This document shows positions 27,309 to 36,941 of a DNA stretch of 64,000 bases, one piece after another (the first letter of the stretch is position 1; every line of letters begins with the position of its first letter). The DNA is from JAUVKA01 sp964465145 (lineage in GTDB: Bacteria > Bacteroidota > Bacteroidia > Bacteroidales > UBA12481): positions 7,160-71,159 of the forward strand of contig CAYXJR010000014.1 in NCBI GenBank assembly GCA_964465145.1, written 5' to 3'. The translations under genes were made by a program, and so were the position numbers. A model generated the notes under the pieces. It made no database searches and was not told where the DNA came from. It worked only from the letters and a program-made list of their open reading frames with translations.

Positions 27309-27979
27309 CGTATTTTGCGGAGTGGGTTACCAATGTATGTTCCCGATTTAATCAGTGATCGCAATACAACTGAACCAGCCGAGATCAATGTGTCGTCCGG
27401 AATGCTAATGTTGTTTGCCAAAACGGTACAACTGCCTATGAAGCATCGTGAGCCAACTCTGCATTGACCATTAAGAACAGTTTTAGTAGATATATGGCAA
27501 TGATCTCCCACCATGCTCTCATGCTCAACCAGGGACCCGCTGTTCAGAATGCAATTGACTCCAATCCTGGCTTCGGTGTTAACAATGGCCTGGTGCATTA
27601 CTATAGTGCCTTTCCCGATATGGGCTTTTCCAGATACCTGCGCTGAGGGAGAGATGATCACAGGAATTTGAACTCCCAGCTCATTAAGATATGAAAACAT
27701 TTCAATCCTAAAACCGGGCGATTGGATGTGTCCGACAGTGATGAAGAAGTATTTGTAGGTCCTGGCTAATTGTGGAATATCCTCATCAACACCAATTACA
27801 GGATACCCCGAGACCTCTTGTCCTTGATGTTCAGGCACATCCAGTATCCCTGCAATCTGGAAACGGTTTTCGCTTTCTATTACATCAATACAGGATTTAC
27901 AGTGTCCGCCGCCGCCGATTAATACCAGTGATTCTTTCAAAATCTTGCTGTGTTTACAAAAACAAAGATAGTATTTCAC
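27305..27979 (-). CDS. neuD: NeuD/PglD-type sugar O/N-acetyltransferase
   Basis: The 224-residue protein has a Rossmann-like N-terminus (LVLIGGGGHCKSCIDVIES) and a left-handed beta-helix of hexapeptide repeats (about 110–210; SGKAHIGKGTIVMHQAIVN, GNPL at the end). That pair is the PglD/NeuD/LegH layout, acetyltransferases that modify UDP- or GDP-amino sugars or nonulosonic acids. The catalytic-type His lies in EHESMVGDHCHIS. The ATG at 27979 adds MKYYLCFCKHSKI before the conserved part; a TTG 39 bases downstream would start closer to it. LegH is the expected role if the product is legionaminic acid. Confidence 0.85.
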   Translation of the reverse strand: MKYYLCFCKHSKILKESLVLIGGGGHCKSCIDVIESENRFQIAGILDVPEHQGQEVSGYPVIGVDEDIPQLARTYKYFFITVGHIQSPGFRIEMFSYLNELGVQIPVIISPSAQVSGKAHIGKGTIVMHQAIVNTEARIGVNCILNSGSLVEHESMVGDHCHISTKTVLNGQCRVGSRCFIGSCTVLANNISIPDDTLISAGSVVLRSLIKSGTYIGNPLRKIR

Positions 27980-27997
27980 TAAGATTATCGACCAGGA

Positions 27998-29497
27998 TCA
28001 GGAACGGATGCGAGTCAATATCTTTCCAACAAATCTGTGCAGCTCCGGGGATAATCTAAAAACGTAGACCAGACCAAGAAATACTACAATAATAACCGCA
28101 CTCCGTAACAGAACATCCAATATGAGTGTAAGGACAAAACTGTTATCTCTTACCAATTCTGGTATCAGTAAGGAAACCAGATATGCTGCAGCACCGATCC
28201 CAACAATAAGTATATGTCGGAAAGTGTAAGGCTGCATATGATACTTATTTTTCAGGAAAATTACCCGCATCAGGCTGTAGGCTAAAGCCGAAATGGCCGA
28301 TGCTATCGCGGCACCAACTATCCCGAAAGCTTTTATGAAAATTAAATTTGTGAGAATCACCAGCAATCCAAAAATGATTATGAATAAAGTTAAAATCCTG
28401 TAATGACGGCTGGTACTGATAATAGCCCCGCTCACACCCGCAACCATGATGAAGAGATTGGACAGGCCTATAAAGAATATGACAAATTTACCGGAAGCAT
28501 ATTCTTCGGGTAAAATGTGGAGAATATTGTTGATGTTGCCCCAAATTCCTACAAACACTAAAAGTCCAATTATTAACTGATCCAGGGTGCTTTTAAAATA
28601 AACTGATCGGACTTCTTTTTTGTTGTCGTCTTTCCAGGCCTGGGCAACAACAACTGCAGATATCTTTGAAAGGGGGCGAAGGGGGATCACTACCAGGGTC
28701 CCATAAAAGAAAACCCGGCCGTAAATTCCAGTTTCAGCCCCGCCGAGCATACTGTTGATCATAATACGATCGACATACTGGATCAAGCTATTGCTAAAAG
28801 TAACAGCAATTCCAAAAAGAGCCACGCTGGCCATATTCCTTGCCATATCAGGTGTAATGACGGACCTTGGTGACTTGAAAATAAATTCCCCATCCCTGGT
28901 AAGTGACATAAGGATAAGAATACCTGGTAAAGAAAGCGCTCCAATATAGGCCATCACCAGTCCGGGAAAATCAAATACTTTGAAGTAGAAAAATAGAAGT
29001 GTTATCAGCAAAAAGACCCTTTGTAAAAACTCTTTTATGAAAATACCCTTCACCGCATTATATAGCACTGCATAATATATATCCACTACCATGAATACTG
29101 CAGTGAATATCATTAATGGAATAGTAAGATCGATGTAATTTATCAGCATTGGGGAATTTTCAATGCTGTCCCGGATAATCATCGGCCTAAGTATAAAGTA
29201 CAGGCCAACAGATAAACCCAGCCCGGCCACAACTACAAAAGCTAAAATCGAAAAATACCCCTTGTGATGACTGCCAGGATCCCTGAAATAAGGAAATAAA
29301 CGGTTGGTTACACTGTTGATCCCTAAGGTTGCCAGAGTGGCAAAAACCATTCCCCAGGTAACCAGCATTTCCAAAACCCCGTTTTCCTCCGGGCTAAGAA
29401 ATATCGGCATCAGTATACCGGCAGTAACAAAACCAATAACAACCCCGATATAGGAGAATATGGTCCCTCGAATTCCCTGGTTCTCTATAATGCCCAA
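27998..29497 (-). CDS. Wzx-type polysaccharide flippase
   Basis: The 499 residues form about 12–14 hydrophobic segments and start IENQGIRGTIFSYIGVVIGF followed by GILMPIFLSPEENGVLE, the usual beginning of lipopolysaccharide/teichoic acid translocases of the MATE-like PST family. Flippases move undecaprenyl-linked repeat units across the inner membrane. It is first in the minus-strand run wzx–neuD–neuB–neuC–ptmE-like–neuA, so the flipped unit probably carries the nonulosonic acid. It is divergent from ftsX. Confidence 0.88.
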   Translation of the reverse strand: MGIIENQGIRGTIFSYIGVVIGFVTAGILMPIFLSPEENGVLEMLVTWGMVFATLATLGINSVTNRLFPYFRDPGSHHKGYFSILAFVVVAGLGLSVGLYFILRPMIIRDSIENSPMLINYIDLTIPLMIFTAVFMVVDIYYAVLYNAVKGIFIKEFLQRVFLLITLLFFYFKVFDFPGLVMAYIGALSLPGILILMSLTRDGEFIFKSPRSVITPDMARNMASVALFGIAVTFSNSLIQYVDRIMINSMLGGAETGIYGRVFFYGTLVVIPLRPLSKISAVVVAQAWKDDNKKEVRSVYFKSTLDQLIIGLLVFVGIWGNINNILHILPEEYASGKFVIFFIGLSNLFIMVAGVSGAIISTSRHYRILTLFIIIFGLLVILTNLIFIKAFGIVGAAIASAISALAYSLMRVIFLKNKYHMQPYTFRHILIVGIGAAAYLVSLLIPELVRDNSFVLTLILDVLLRSAVIIVVFLGLVYVFRLSPELHRFVGKILTRIRS

Positions 29498-29564
29498 ATT
29501 ATCAGCTTATAGGTGTTAAAAATAACAATTTTCAAAACCATTTAAGGCCAAACGCTTTTCTTTG

Positions 29565-29572
29565 TATCTTTG
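29565..29572 (+). promoter_or_regulatory. TAnnTTTG -7 element of ftsX
   Basis: TATCTTTG fits the Bacteroidota -7 consensus and lies 22 bases before the ATG at 29595. It helps choose that start over a TTG at 29562, which would lie within the promoter. Confidence 0.55.
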
Positions 29573-29594
29573 TTGTCCTAATTTCCTGTGGAAT

Positions 29595-30473
29595 ATGAAG
29601 AAAGGGGAAGTCCGGACAACAACCCGTAAACTAAGAAGTTCTTACGCTACTACGGTGGTGAGTATTTCGTTAGTCCTATTCCTGCTCAGCCTACTTGGAT
29701 TGCTGGTGCTGAACGCAAAAAAGCTGGGGGATTTCGTCAGAGAAAACATTGGTTTTTCAGTTATACTGAAAGAAAACACCCGAGAGGCAGATATCATCCA
29801 GATCCAGCGATACTTCGATGCCAGTGCCTTTGTCAAGGAAACAAAATATGTCACACCGGAACAAGCTGCTGAAGAGTTACAAAAGGAGCTGGGGGAAAAT
29901 TTTCTTGACTTCCTGGGTTTCAACCCGCTTCTGCCCTCTATCGACCTTAAGCTTAATGCTGCCTATGCCAATCCCGACAGTATTGCCCGTATCGAAAAAG
30001 AATTCCTTGAATACCCGCAGGTTAAGGAAGTATATTACCAGGAGTCACTGGTTCATCTGGTGAATGAGAATGTCCGGAATCTTAGTCTTATCATTCTGGT
30101 ATTCAGCGGCTTTCTCTTCTTTATCTCCATAGCTCTCTTTAACAATACAATACGCTTGCTGTTTTACAGCAAGCGATTTATCATTAGAACCATGCATTTA
30201 GTGGGTGCAACTCGCAGTTTTATTCGTAGGCCATTTATTTTCACTGGGGTGCTCCACGGTTTGATCGGCTCACTGGTTGCAACCATCATGCTGATAATAG
30301 TGATCTTCTTCGCCCAAAGGGAAATGCCTGATATTATTGGATTCACCGATTATGGAACCCTTGGAATTTTAATGTTCGCCATATTTGCTATTGGAATACT
30401 GCTTTCCTGGCTATCTACTCTATTTGCAGTAAATAAATATTTGCGAATTGATCCGGACAAACTGTATTACTAG
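29595..30473 (+). CDS. ftsX: Cell-division permease-like protein FtsX
   Basis: FtsX pairs with the ATPase FtsE and transmits division signals to periplasmic peptidoglycan hydrolases. From the ATG at 29595 the 292 residues begin MKKGEVRTTTRKLRSSYATT, then a first transmembrane helix (about 20–42), a periplasmic domain (about 45–160) and three C-terminal transmembrane helices with TMHLVGATRSFIRRPFIFTG, the FtsX signature. ftsE is not in the window, which is common in Bacteroidota. It heads a conserved run ftsX–DUF3098–uppP–truB–queA. Confidence 0.93.
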   Translation: MKKGEVRTTTRKLRSSYATTVVSISLVLFLLSLLGLLVLNAKKLGDFVRENIGFSVILKENTREADIIQIQRYFDASAFVKETKYVTPEQAAEELQKELGENFLDFLGFNPLLPSIDLKLNAAYANPDSIARIEKEFLEYPQVKEVYYQESLVHLVNENVRNLSLIILVFSGFLFFISIALFNNTIRLLFYSKRFIIRTMHLVGATRSFIRRPFIFTGVLHGLIGSLVATIMLIIVIFFAQREMPDIIGFTDYGTLGILMFAIFAIGILLSWLSTLFAVNKYLRIDPDKLYY

Positions 30474-30505
30474 GACACAAGATACAAGATTTAAGATTAT
30501 TAATA

Positions 30506-30769
30506 ATGGTTAAAAAGGTTGAAAAGAGTACTAAGGAGAAAATGGGGTTTGTTTTCGGGCCGATGAATTATCGCCTGTTGGTGATCGGGCTTGTTATTAT
30601 TATCATTGGTTTCTTCCTCATGGCAGGCGGAAAATCCGACGACCCAACTGTTTTTAATCCTGAAATATTCAGCACAAGACGGATCACTGTCGCTCCAATC
30701 GTTGTATTAATAGGATTTGTAATCGAAGGCTTTGCCATCATGTGGAAGCCAAAAAACAAATCCAAATAA
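30506..30769 (+). CDS. DUF3098 small membrane protein
   Basis: The 87 residues have two transmembrane segments (about 24–42 and 62–80) separated by a short loop with TVFNPEIFSTRRITVAPIVV. The sequence MGFVFGPMNYRLLVIGL and the position between ftsX and uppP identify DUF3098, a Bacteroidota family of unknown function. Its constant place in this run suggests a link with envelope growth, but no activity can be read from it. Stop to next start is 11 bases. Confidence 0.85.
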   Translation: MVKKVEKSTKEKMGFVFGPMNYRLLVIGLVIIIIGFFLMAGGKSDDPTVFNPEIFSTRRITVAPIVVLIGFVIEGFAIMWKPKNKSK

Positions 30770-30780
30770 TCCATCGTTGA

Positions 30781-31581
30781 ATGAATTGGTTTGAGGCATT
30801 GATCCTGGGGATAGTTCAGGGTTTGACTGAGTTTTTACCCGTCTCGAGTTCAGGTCATCTTGAGCTTGGTAAGGCCTTGTTGAATGTGGAGGCCATGGAT
30901 GATATCACTTTTACGGTTGTGGTTCATGGAGCAACAGTTCTATCAACCCTGGTGGTTTTTTTCAGGGAAGTTTGGATCATTTTGAAAGGCAGCTTCCAAT
31001 TCAAATGGAATGATGAAACCCAATATGTAGCAAAAATCATTATCTCAATGATCCCGGTGCTTATTGCCGGCCTTTTTCTTGAGGATTATATTGAGAGTTT
31101 TTTTACCGGCCGAATTCTTTTTGTAGGTTTAATGCTGCTGATCACCTCCGCCATGCTGGCCCTGGCACACTTCTTTCAAAACAAGGTCAGCGAAGGGGAA
31201 ATAGGATACGGATCGGCCTTTCTGATGGGTGTTGCCCAGGCTTTTGCCACCCTGCCAGGTATTTCCAGATCAGGCGCAACGATCGCCACAGGTCTTTTAT
31301 TGGGTAGGAGAAAGAAAGATATTGCTCAGTTTTCTTTCCTCATGGTACTAATTCCCATAATCGGGGCCAACCTGATTAAAATGCATGATCTGGATATTGG
31401 AATGGCGGTGAATAGTGTGGGCACCATTCCGCTGTTAATAGGTTTTCTGGCCGCTTTTATCTCAGGTTGGATAGCCTGCTCCTGGATGGTCAATCTTGTG
31501 AAAAAAGGGAAACTGATCTGGTTCGCTGTATATTGTTTGATTGCAGGTTTGTTGGCCATTTCATTTGGTCTGTTCGCTTAA
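30781..31581 (+). CDS. uppP: Undecaprenyl-diphosphatase UppP (BacA)
   Basis: UppP dephosphorylates undecaprenyl diphosphate to recycle the lipid carrier for peptidoglycan and other glycans. The 266-residue membrane protein has both signature segments: LGIVQGLTEFLPVSSSGHLE near the N-terminus and ATLPGISRSGATIATGLLLG in the middle. Eight or so hydrophobic segments and the length fit the family. It is translated close behind DUF3098 and ahead of truB (17-base gap). Confidence 0.96.
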   Translation: MNWFEALILGIVQGLTEFLPVSSSGHLELGKALLNVEAMDDITFTVVVHGATVLSTLVVFFREVWIILKGSFQFKWNDETQYVAKIIISMIPVLIAGLFLEDYIESFFTGRILFVGLMLLITSAMLALAHFFQNKVSEGEIGYGSAFLMGVAQAFATLPGISRSGATIATGLLLGRRKKDIAQFSFLMVLIPIIGANLIKMHDLDIGMAVNSVGTIPLLIGFLAAFISGWIACSWMVNLVKKGKLIWFAVYCLIAGLLAISFGLFA

Positions 31582-31598
31582 TGGTATAAATCCAGCAC

Positions 31599-32315
31599 AT
31601 GAATTTAAATACTTCCCTGGCCTCGCCCGCTGAATATTGGCAGGCCGGACAAATCCTTATACTAAATAAGCCTTTGGGTTGGACCTCCTTCGATCTGGTA
31701 AAGAAAATCAGATATTCTTTAGTGCATAAATACGGCATAAAAACAATTAAAGTCGGTCATGCAGGAACCCTTGATCCACTGGCCAGTGGTCTCATGATCA
31801 TTTGTACGGGTAAGGCCACAAAACAACTGGATGAATTCCAGGGCCATGATAAAGAATACCTTGCTGATATACGGATTGGATCCACAACTCCCTCTTTCGA
31901 CCTTGAAACACAGGTTGACCACCACTATCCGGTGGAGCATATTAATGAGACGAAAATCCTTGCGGTCCTAAAACAATTCCTCGGAGAACAGATGCAGGAA
32001 CCACCCCTTTTTTCAGCAAAGAAACTGGCTGGTGTGCGTGCTTATGATCATGCCCGCAATGGAGAAAATATCGTTTTGGAATCTCGCCCTGTTGTTTTCC
32101 AAACATTGGAGCTTATCCGCTGGCAAAGCCCCGACTTACAAGTCAGGATATCATGTAGTAAAGGAACCTATGTTCGTGCTTTTGCACGGGATTTGGGGAA
32201 AGCCCTTGATTCTGGAGGACATTTAATCGGTTTGATCCGCACGCGGATTGGGGATATTCACCTCGGTCAGGCAATGGAACTGGGGGATTTTTATAAAAAA
32301 TTAGATCTATTGTAA
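31599..32315 (+). CDS. truB: tRNA pseudouridine-55 synthase TruB
   Basis: TruB makes pseudouridine 55 in the T-loop of tRNAs. The 238 residues contain LILNKPLGWTSFDLVKKI, the catalytic aspartate motif GHAGTLDPLASGLMIICTG, the later RIGSTTPSFDLE, and SCSKGTYVRAFARDLGKAL. There is no long C-terminal PUA extension, as often in Bacteroidota. It lies 17 bases after uppP, within the ftsX–queA run. Confidence 0.96.
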   Translation: MNLNTSLASPAEYWQAGQILILNKPLGWTSFDLVKKIRYSLVHKYGIKTIKVGHAGTLDPLASGLMIICTGKATKQLDEFQGHDKEYLADIRIGSTTPSFDLETQVDHHYPVEHINETKILAVLKQFLGEQMQEPPLFSAKKLAGVRAYDHARNGENIVLESRPVVFQTLELIRWQSPDLQVRISCSKGTYVRAFARDLGKALDSGGHLIGLIRTRIGDIHLGQAMELGDFYKKLDLL

Positions 32316-32378
32316 CAAATAGGGAATTGCTGCGTATAAGGCACATCTAAAAGAAATCTAATAATAGAAAGATATTTC

Positions 32379-33428
32379 ATGAAGTTATCCAAGTTTAAAT
32401 TTAATCTGCCTGAGGAGCTTATTGCCCTTCATCCTTCTAAAAACAGGGACGAATCGCGCTTAATGGTTGTACATAAAAGTACCGGTAAAATTGAGCATCA
32501 CCAATTCAAGGACGTTATTAAATTTTTCAACAACCAGGATGTGATGGTTTTTAATGACACGAAGGTTTTCCCGGCACGTTTACGCGGCAATAAAGAGAAG
32601 ACCGGAGCGGAGATAGAGGTTTTTCTCCTCAGGGAGCTAAACCAGGATCAGCGTCTATGGGATGTGTTGGTGGATCCTGCCAGGAAGATTCGAATTGGAA
32701 ATAAATTGTATTTCGGAGAAGATGATATACTGGTTGCAGAAGTGATAGATAATACTACCTCACGAGGAAGAACTCTTCGTTTCCTTTATGACGGACCATA
32801 TGAGGAATTTAAGAAGACACTTTATACCCTGGGCGAAACCCCTTTACCAAAATTCATTAACCGTAAGGTGGTGCCTGAAGACAAAGAGCGATATCAAACA
32901 GTTTATGCTAAACATGAAGGAGCTATAGCTGCACCTACAGCGGGTATGCATTTTAGCCGTGAGCTTCTTAAAAGGCTGGAGATCAAGGGGGTTAATTTTT
33001 CATATGTTACTCTTCACGTAGGATTGGGAAATTTCCGTTCAGTTGATGTTGAAGACCTTACCAAGCATAAAATGGATTCCGAGCCCATCATCATCACTGA
33101 AGAGGCAGCCAATATGGTTAACCTGGCCAAAGAAGGAAAGCATAGGGTTTGCGCTGTAGGTACAACTACCATGCGCACCTTAGAAAGTTCGGTTTCTACC
33201 CAGGGTATGCTGAAACCGTTTTCTGGTTGGACAAATAAATTTTTATTCCCTCCATATGAATTCAGTGTAGCCGATTCAATGATTAGCAACTTTCATCTCC
33301 CGCTGACTACTCTGTTAATGATGGTAGCAGCATTCACTGGATATGATCTGCTAATGTCGTCATACCAGACGGCTATTAAGGAAAAATACCATTTTGGCAC
33401 CTATGGGGATGCAATGCTGATTATCTAG
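32379..33428 (+). CDS. queA: S-adenosylmethionine:tRNA ribosyltransferase-isomerase QueA
   Basis: QueA builds epoxyqueuosine at the wobble base of GUN-anticodon tRNAs by moving the ribosyl part of S-adenosylmethionine. The 349 residues begin KLSKFKFNLPEELIALHPS and contain VFNDTKVFPARLRGNKE, AIAAPTAGMHFSRELL, VTLHVGLGNFRSV and ISNFHLPLTTLLMMVAAFTG, the family's conserved blocks. Length is normal. It ends the housekeeping run; the uracil-DNA glycosylase gene converges on it with a 16-base gap. Confidence 0.96.
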   Translation: MKLSKFKFNLPEELIALHPSKNRDESRLMVVHKSTGKIEHHQFKDVIKFFNNQDVMVFNDTKVFPARLRGNKEKTGAEIEVFLLRELNQDQRLWDVLVDPARKIRIGNKLYFGEDDILVAEVIDNTTSRGRTLRFLYDGPYEEFKKTLYTLGETPLPKFINRKVVPEDKERYQTVYAKHEGAIAAPTAGMHFSRELLKRLEIKGVNFSYVTLHVGLGNFRSVDVEDLTKHKMDSEPIIITEEAANMVNLAKEGKHRVCAVGTTTMRTLESSVSTQGMLKPFSGWTNKFLFPPYEFSVADSMISNFHLPLTTLLMMVAAFTGYDLLMSSYQTAIKEKYHFGTYGDAMLII

Positions 33429-33444
33429 GGCAGGAATAAAAGGG

Positions 33445-34041
33445 TCAAGAATCTATATGTGGTGAACTATGTGAGGGATCCACCAACTCCTTATATTTAT
33501 AATACACCTTTTTAAAATCTTCCCAGGCATCTTTTTTTTGATCGACCTTTCTTAGAAGGGCAGATGGGTGGTATGTTGGCATCACATTGATATCTCGCCA
33601 CAACATCCATTCTCCCCGCAAGCGGGTGATCCGGGCTTGCGGGTCTATCAGGGCTTTTAAGGCTGTGGATCCTAAAAGAACGATGATTTTGGGTTGGATG
33701 AGCTTAATCTGTTTATACAGGTATGGAAGGCAGGCTTCACGTTCCTCTGGTTCTGGATCACGATTTCCGGGAGGGCGGCATTTCACAACATTTGCAATGT
33801 AAACGTGCCCCTCACGGTTAAATCCACAAGCCCCAAGTATCTTGTCGAGCAACTGTCCTGATTTACCTACGAAAGGAAGTCCCTGGAGATCTTCATCCTT
33901 TCCCGGGCCCTCCCCTATAAGCATGATCTCAGCAAAAGGATTACCCATGCCAAAAACGGTATTTGTCCTCTTTTGGTGCAAATCGCAGTTTGTACAGCTT
34001 TTTACCTTATGCGACAACAGAACCAATTCTTTTTCAACCAT
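33445..34041 (-). CDS. Family 4 uracil-DNA glycosylase (4Fe-4S type)
   Basis: The enzyme excises uracil from DNA. Motif A is LIGEGPGKDEDLQGLPFVGK and the motif 3 region reads MPTYHPSALLR. The N-terminal cysteines in CTNCDLHQKRT and the later CRPPGNRDPEPEEREACLPY provide the four iron-sulphur ligands of family 4. From the ATG at 34041 the protein has 198 residues; a TTG three codons earlier is less likely. It lies downstream of the C10 peptidase gene and is separated from it by a hairpin terminator. Confidence 0.92.
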   Translation of the reverse strand: MVEKELVLLSHKVKSCTNCDLHQKRTNTVFGMGNPFAEIMLIGEGPGKDEDLQGLPFVGKSGQLLDKILGACGFNREGHVYIANVVKCRPPGNRDPEPEEREACLPYLYKQIKLIQPKIIVLLGSTALKALIDPQARITRLRGEWMLWRDINVMPTYHPSALLRKVDQKKDAWEDFKKVYYKYKELVDPSHSSPHIDS

Positions 34042-34073
34042 CAAAGGCAAGATAATAAAAAAACCATTAAGCC

Positions 34074-34098
34074 CAGGGTTCGCTTGAAGCGAACCCTG
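34074..34098 (-). terminator. Hairpin terminator after the C10 peptidase gene
   Basis: A perfect 10-bp stem (CAGGGTTCGC with GCGAACCCTG, loop TTGAA) lies 9 bases after the stop of the C10 peptidase gene. On the minus strand it is followed after about eight bases by TTTTTTTATT. The layout fits a rho-independent terminator and keeps the uracil-DNA glycosylase gene separate. Confidence 0.7.
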
Positions 34099-34106
34099 AG
34101 CTCAGA

Positions 34107-36731
34107 TCATAATACAATGATTTTTTTAACTGCCTGGGTGCCTTCACCTGTTATTTTAACCCAATAAATACCAGGTTTAAAAGCTTTCAGATCAACCCGG
34201 AATTCATCTGAATAAATGTCATCCCATCGCCTGAGAACAGAGCCAGTGACACTGATAAATTCCACAAGTAAAGACTCCTGGCTTTGCCTGGTCCAAGCCA
34301 TATCGAAATAATCGACGGCAGGATTTGGGAAGATTTTTAATGATTCGATAAAACCAGTATTCTCGACACCAGTACCATTTCTGAGATCTACCTGCATCCT
34401 CATGGTATCCGGTAAACAGGGTGGATTAAAACAAATAAGTTCAACATCAAAAATAAATTTGTTCCTAAACTGGTAAACAGGGCTAATGGCGGTGGAGGAA
34501 TTTCCATCGCCAAAATCCCAATAAACAGCTTCAGTATGCTCAGATAGATTATTAAAACTCACTAGCATCCCCTCTCTTTCATATGTAAAATTGGCAATTG
34601 AGCTCCAGTAAATATCCAGAACGTTCTCCTTGATCATATAATCCAGGTGATTCAGGACCAGTTTTACTGTTTTAAAGCCACCTGACTGGTAGGAGATTTC
34701 ATGCGGACCCGGCTCGTTCGAATATCGAGGTTCAGCCCCCTCTCCGAAATCCCAAAACCAATGTGTTATGGGACCCGTTGACTGATGAGTAACAGTAATG
34801 ATCTGATTCTGGCAATTCTCAGTATTACTGAAAGCGAAATCAGGTATTGGGGGGGCCTGTATGGCAAAAAGTTCGACATTATCAATAGCTGCTCCATGTC
34901 CCACACCATTATTATCAGTATAAAAAAACCCAAGCTGGATAAGAGTGTTTTTTGCCTCATCAGGGAAATAGGCGTAAAAAGTTTGCCAGTCGGACCAGGA
35001 ATTAGTTGAATCTATTCGATGAAGAGAATACCAAAGACCTGTATCGAATCGGCGATACATAAGAAATAGATAATCTACATGAGGGACTTGCCGGAAGAGA
35101 TAATCGAATTTTATTCCTGCATTTTCTATACCACGGATATCAAGCAAAGGTGAAATCAGATAATCTGAAACTTTTATCCCTGGCCCGGCTGAGTCAGAAC
35201 GAATCCCAATCACTTTTGAATTATTTCCGTTAAAGCCCAGTGAATCGGCCCGCATCCACTGGAAACTGGTACTTGTGCCGCCCATTTGCCAGCCGGCCAA
35301 CGAGTCCTCAAAATCCTGAAGGTAGGTTATTGACATTCGTTCCCATGGAGTTATATCAATACTTGGGGTTGGCAAAGATTCTCCAGGTTGATCCCCTAAG
35401 TATTCTGCAACAAGATAGTACGAATAGTTTTCGCCATTTATTAGACTATCATCACGATAGCGGGTTTCCCAGGTCGACTCTATAAGCTCACCATTACGAT
35501 AAATGTTGTAATGGGAAAGATTGTTCACCAGGGGCTCGTCCCAGAATAGCTGAACAAAACCATCGCCAGCCATTCCTTCAAAAGCAAAAGGACGGTCGTG
35601 CTGCGGGTTGTTATTTGGTTGAATACCAAATAAGGCAGCCTGTCCTTTTGTATAGTCTCCCCCTCCGTTTACCATTGCTTCAAGTCGGTAATACCCGTTT
35701 CCGGCACCGTTCCATCCCCAGTTGAAGTGAAAGAAATATTCATCCCTGAATCCATCAATATTGAAAGCATGCCCGGCGCCTCCATTTGGATCGGTACCGC
35801 GGTATAAAACTGGTCGGCCATTCACCATCTCCTGTCTCAGCAACTGAGCCCACATATCATAGGTAAAGGATTCTTTCTCCCGAAGAATCATATCCGGGTT
35901 ATATAAAAAATAATTAATCAGAGCGTTGGAAGCATACACCGAGGTGTTTGCCCCTGATTCATCAGGCCCATAGTTCATGTTGGTCCCAACCCCGGCATGG
36001 AACAGGATGAGTGCTGAAGCATCGGTAGGTTGGGTGTTGTGCATCTGATCCCATTGGTAATAAGTAGTATCAAAAACAGCCTCCACCGTGCCATACTCTC
36101 TGTGAGAAGCGGGAATATAAGAATTTGAACCCCTCCCTTTTACAGGCCACTCCCATTTGTCCATAATCTGGGCAAGGGCAACGGCTACACATCCAACTGG
36201 GGCATGATGATTTAATTCATCGGCAGGACAATATTTGTTCCAGGGAATTCCCTGGCCCCATTTGGCCTCGATCAGTGGTTCAACAAACTCATCCATACCA
36301 GGTTCATCAGGAGGGCCTGTGGATTTTTTTGTAGTGTGATTTTGGTTTTCTGCCTCTGCCAGTTGTTTTGAATAAGCCGGTAACCATTCTGTAAACAAGG
36401 GGTGATCGGGGTTGACAGGAAGATGACTATCCAGAGAGTAAGCAAGGAGGATGGGATTCTTATCGTTTGAGAACACCACGAATCCTGAAGTATCAAAACC
36501 TGCGAGATAAATATTTTCCTGTCCTTTAGTACCCTCCAGGAACAGAGTGTCAGGGCCGGTAGTACTTTTCATCGGGGTACCAATACCATGTAACCATTTT
36601 CTTGCCCAGTCGTAGGCTTCATCCCTTGACATGGACTGTCCGTAAAGTCTGTGGGTATTAACAAAGCAGGCCAGGCACAGGAGCCCAACCGCCAAAATAA
36701 CATAATCCCGTAGCTTCATCTTTCTACTCAT
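34107..36731 (-). CDS. Secreted C10 (streptopain-like) cysteine peptidase with T9SS sorting domain
   Basis: From the ATG at 36731 the 874 residues start with a signal peptide (ending near RLYGQ), a propeptide, and a C10 peptidase domain: catalytic cysteine in HAPVGCVAVALAQIMDKW and histidine in GGAGHAFNIDGF, with FNWGWNGAGNGYYRL after it. A fibronectin-like segment, a MAM/jelly-roll-like segment (YLQDFEDSLAGWQMGG) and two PKD repeats follow. The last 80 residues (IFPNPAVDYFDMAW ... VKKIIVL) are a type A sorting domain of the type IX secretion system, so the enzyme is exported to the surface. An ATG at 36719 is also possible. Targets are unknown; relatives degrade host or prey proteins. Confidence 0.9.
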   Translation of the reverse strand: MSRKMKLRDYVILAVGLLCLACFVNTHRLYGQSMSRDEAYDWARKWLHGIGTPMKSTTGPDTLFLEGTKGQENIYLAGFDTSGFVVFSNDKNPILLAYSLDSHLPVNPDHPLFTEWLPAYSKQLAEAENQNHTTKKSTGPPDEPGMDEFVEPLIEAKWGQGIPWNKYCPADELNHHAPVGCVAVALAQIMDKWEWPVKGRGSNSYIPASHREYGTVEAVFDTTYYQWDQMHNTQPTDASALILFHAGVGTNMNYGPDESGANTSVYASNALINYFLYNPDMILREKESFTYDMWAQLLRQEMVNGRPVLYRGTDPNGGAGHAFNIDGFRDEYFFHFNWGWNGAGNGYYRLEAMVNGGGDYTKGQAALFGIQPNNNPQHDRPFAFEGMAGDGFVQLFWDEPLVNNLSHYNIYRNGELIESTWETRYRDDSLINGENYSYYLVAEYLGDQPGESLPTPSIDITPWERMSITYLQDFEDSLAGWQMGGTSTSFQWMRADSLGFNGNNSKVIGIRSDSAGPGIKVSDYLISPLLDIRGIENAGIKFDYLFRQVPHVDYLFLMYRRFDTGLWYSLHRIDSTNSWSDWQTFYAYFPDEAKNTLIQLGFFYTDNNGVGHGAAIDNVELFAIQAPPIPDFAFSNTENCQNQIITVTHQSTGPITHWFWDFGEGAEPRYSNEPGPHEISYQSGGFKTVKLVLNHLDYMIKENVLDIYWSSIANFTYEREGMLVSFNNLSEHTEAVYWDFGDGNSSTAISPVYQFRNKFIFDVELICFNPPCLPDTMRMQVDLRNGTGVENTGFIESLKIFPNPAVDYFDMAWTRQSQESLLVEFISVTGSVLRRWDDIYSDEFRVDLKAFKPGIYWVKITGEGTQAVKKIIVL

Positions 36732-36941
36732 TCCACTTTCCAAGGGTAACCCAAAGCCAGACAATTAAATGGGGGACTAAGGTAATAATTTCTTTATGCT
36801 TGTTATGCCACTTGAAAAAACCCTCGTCAGGTAATGAACCATTAGGGTATTAATGGCCATCAGGTCAGAATCAGCCACGATTCTCAATTTGCTTGTGGAT
36901 ATTTTGTCGGACATCGTGATGTATTACCCGATAATGCAGGC

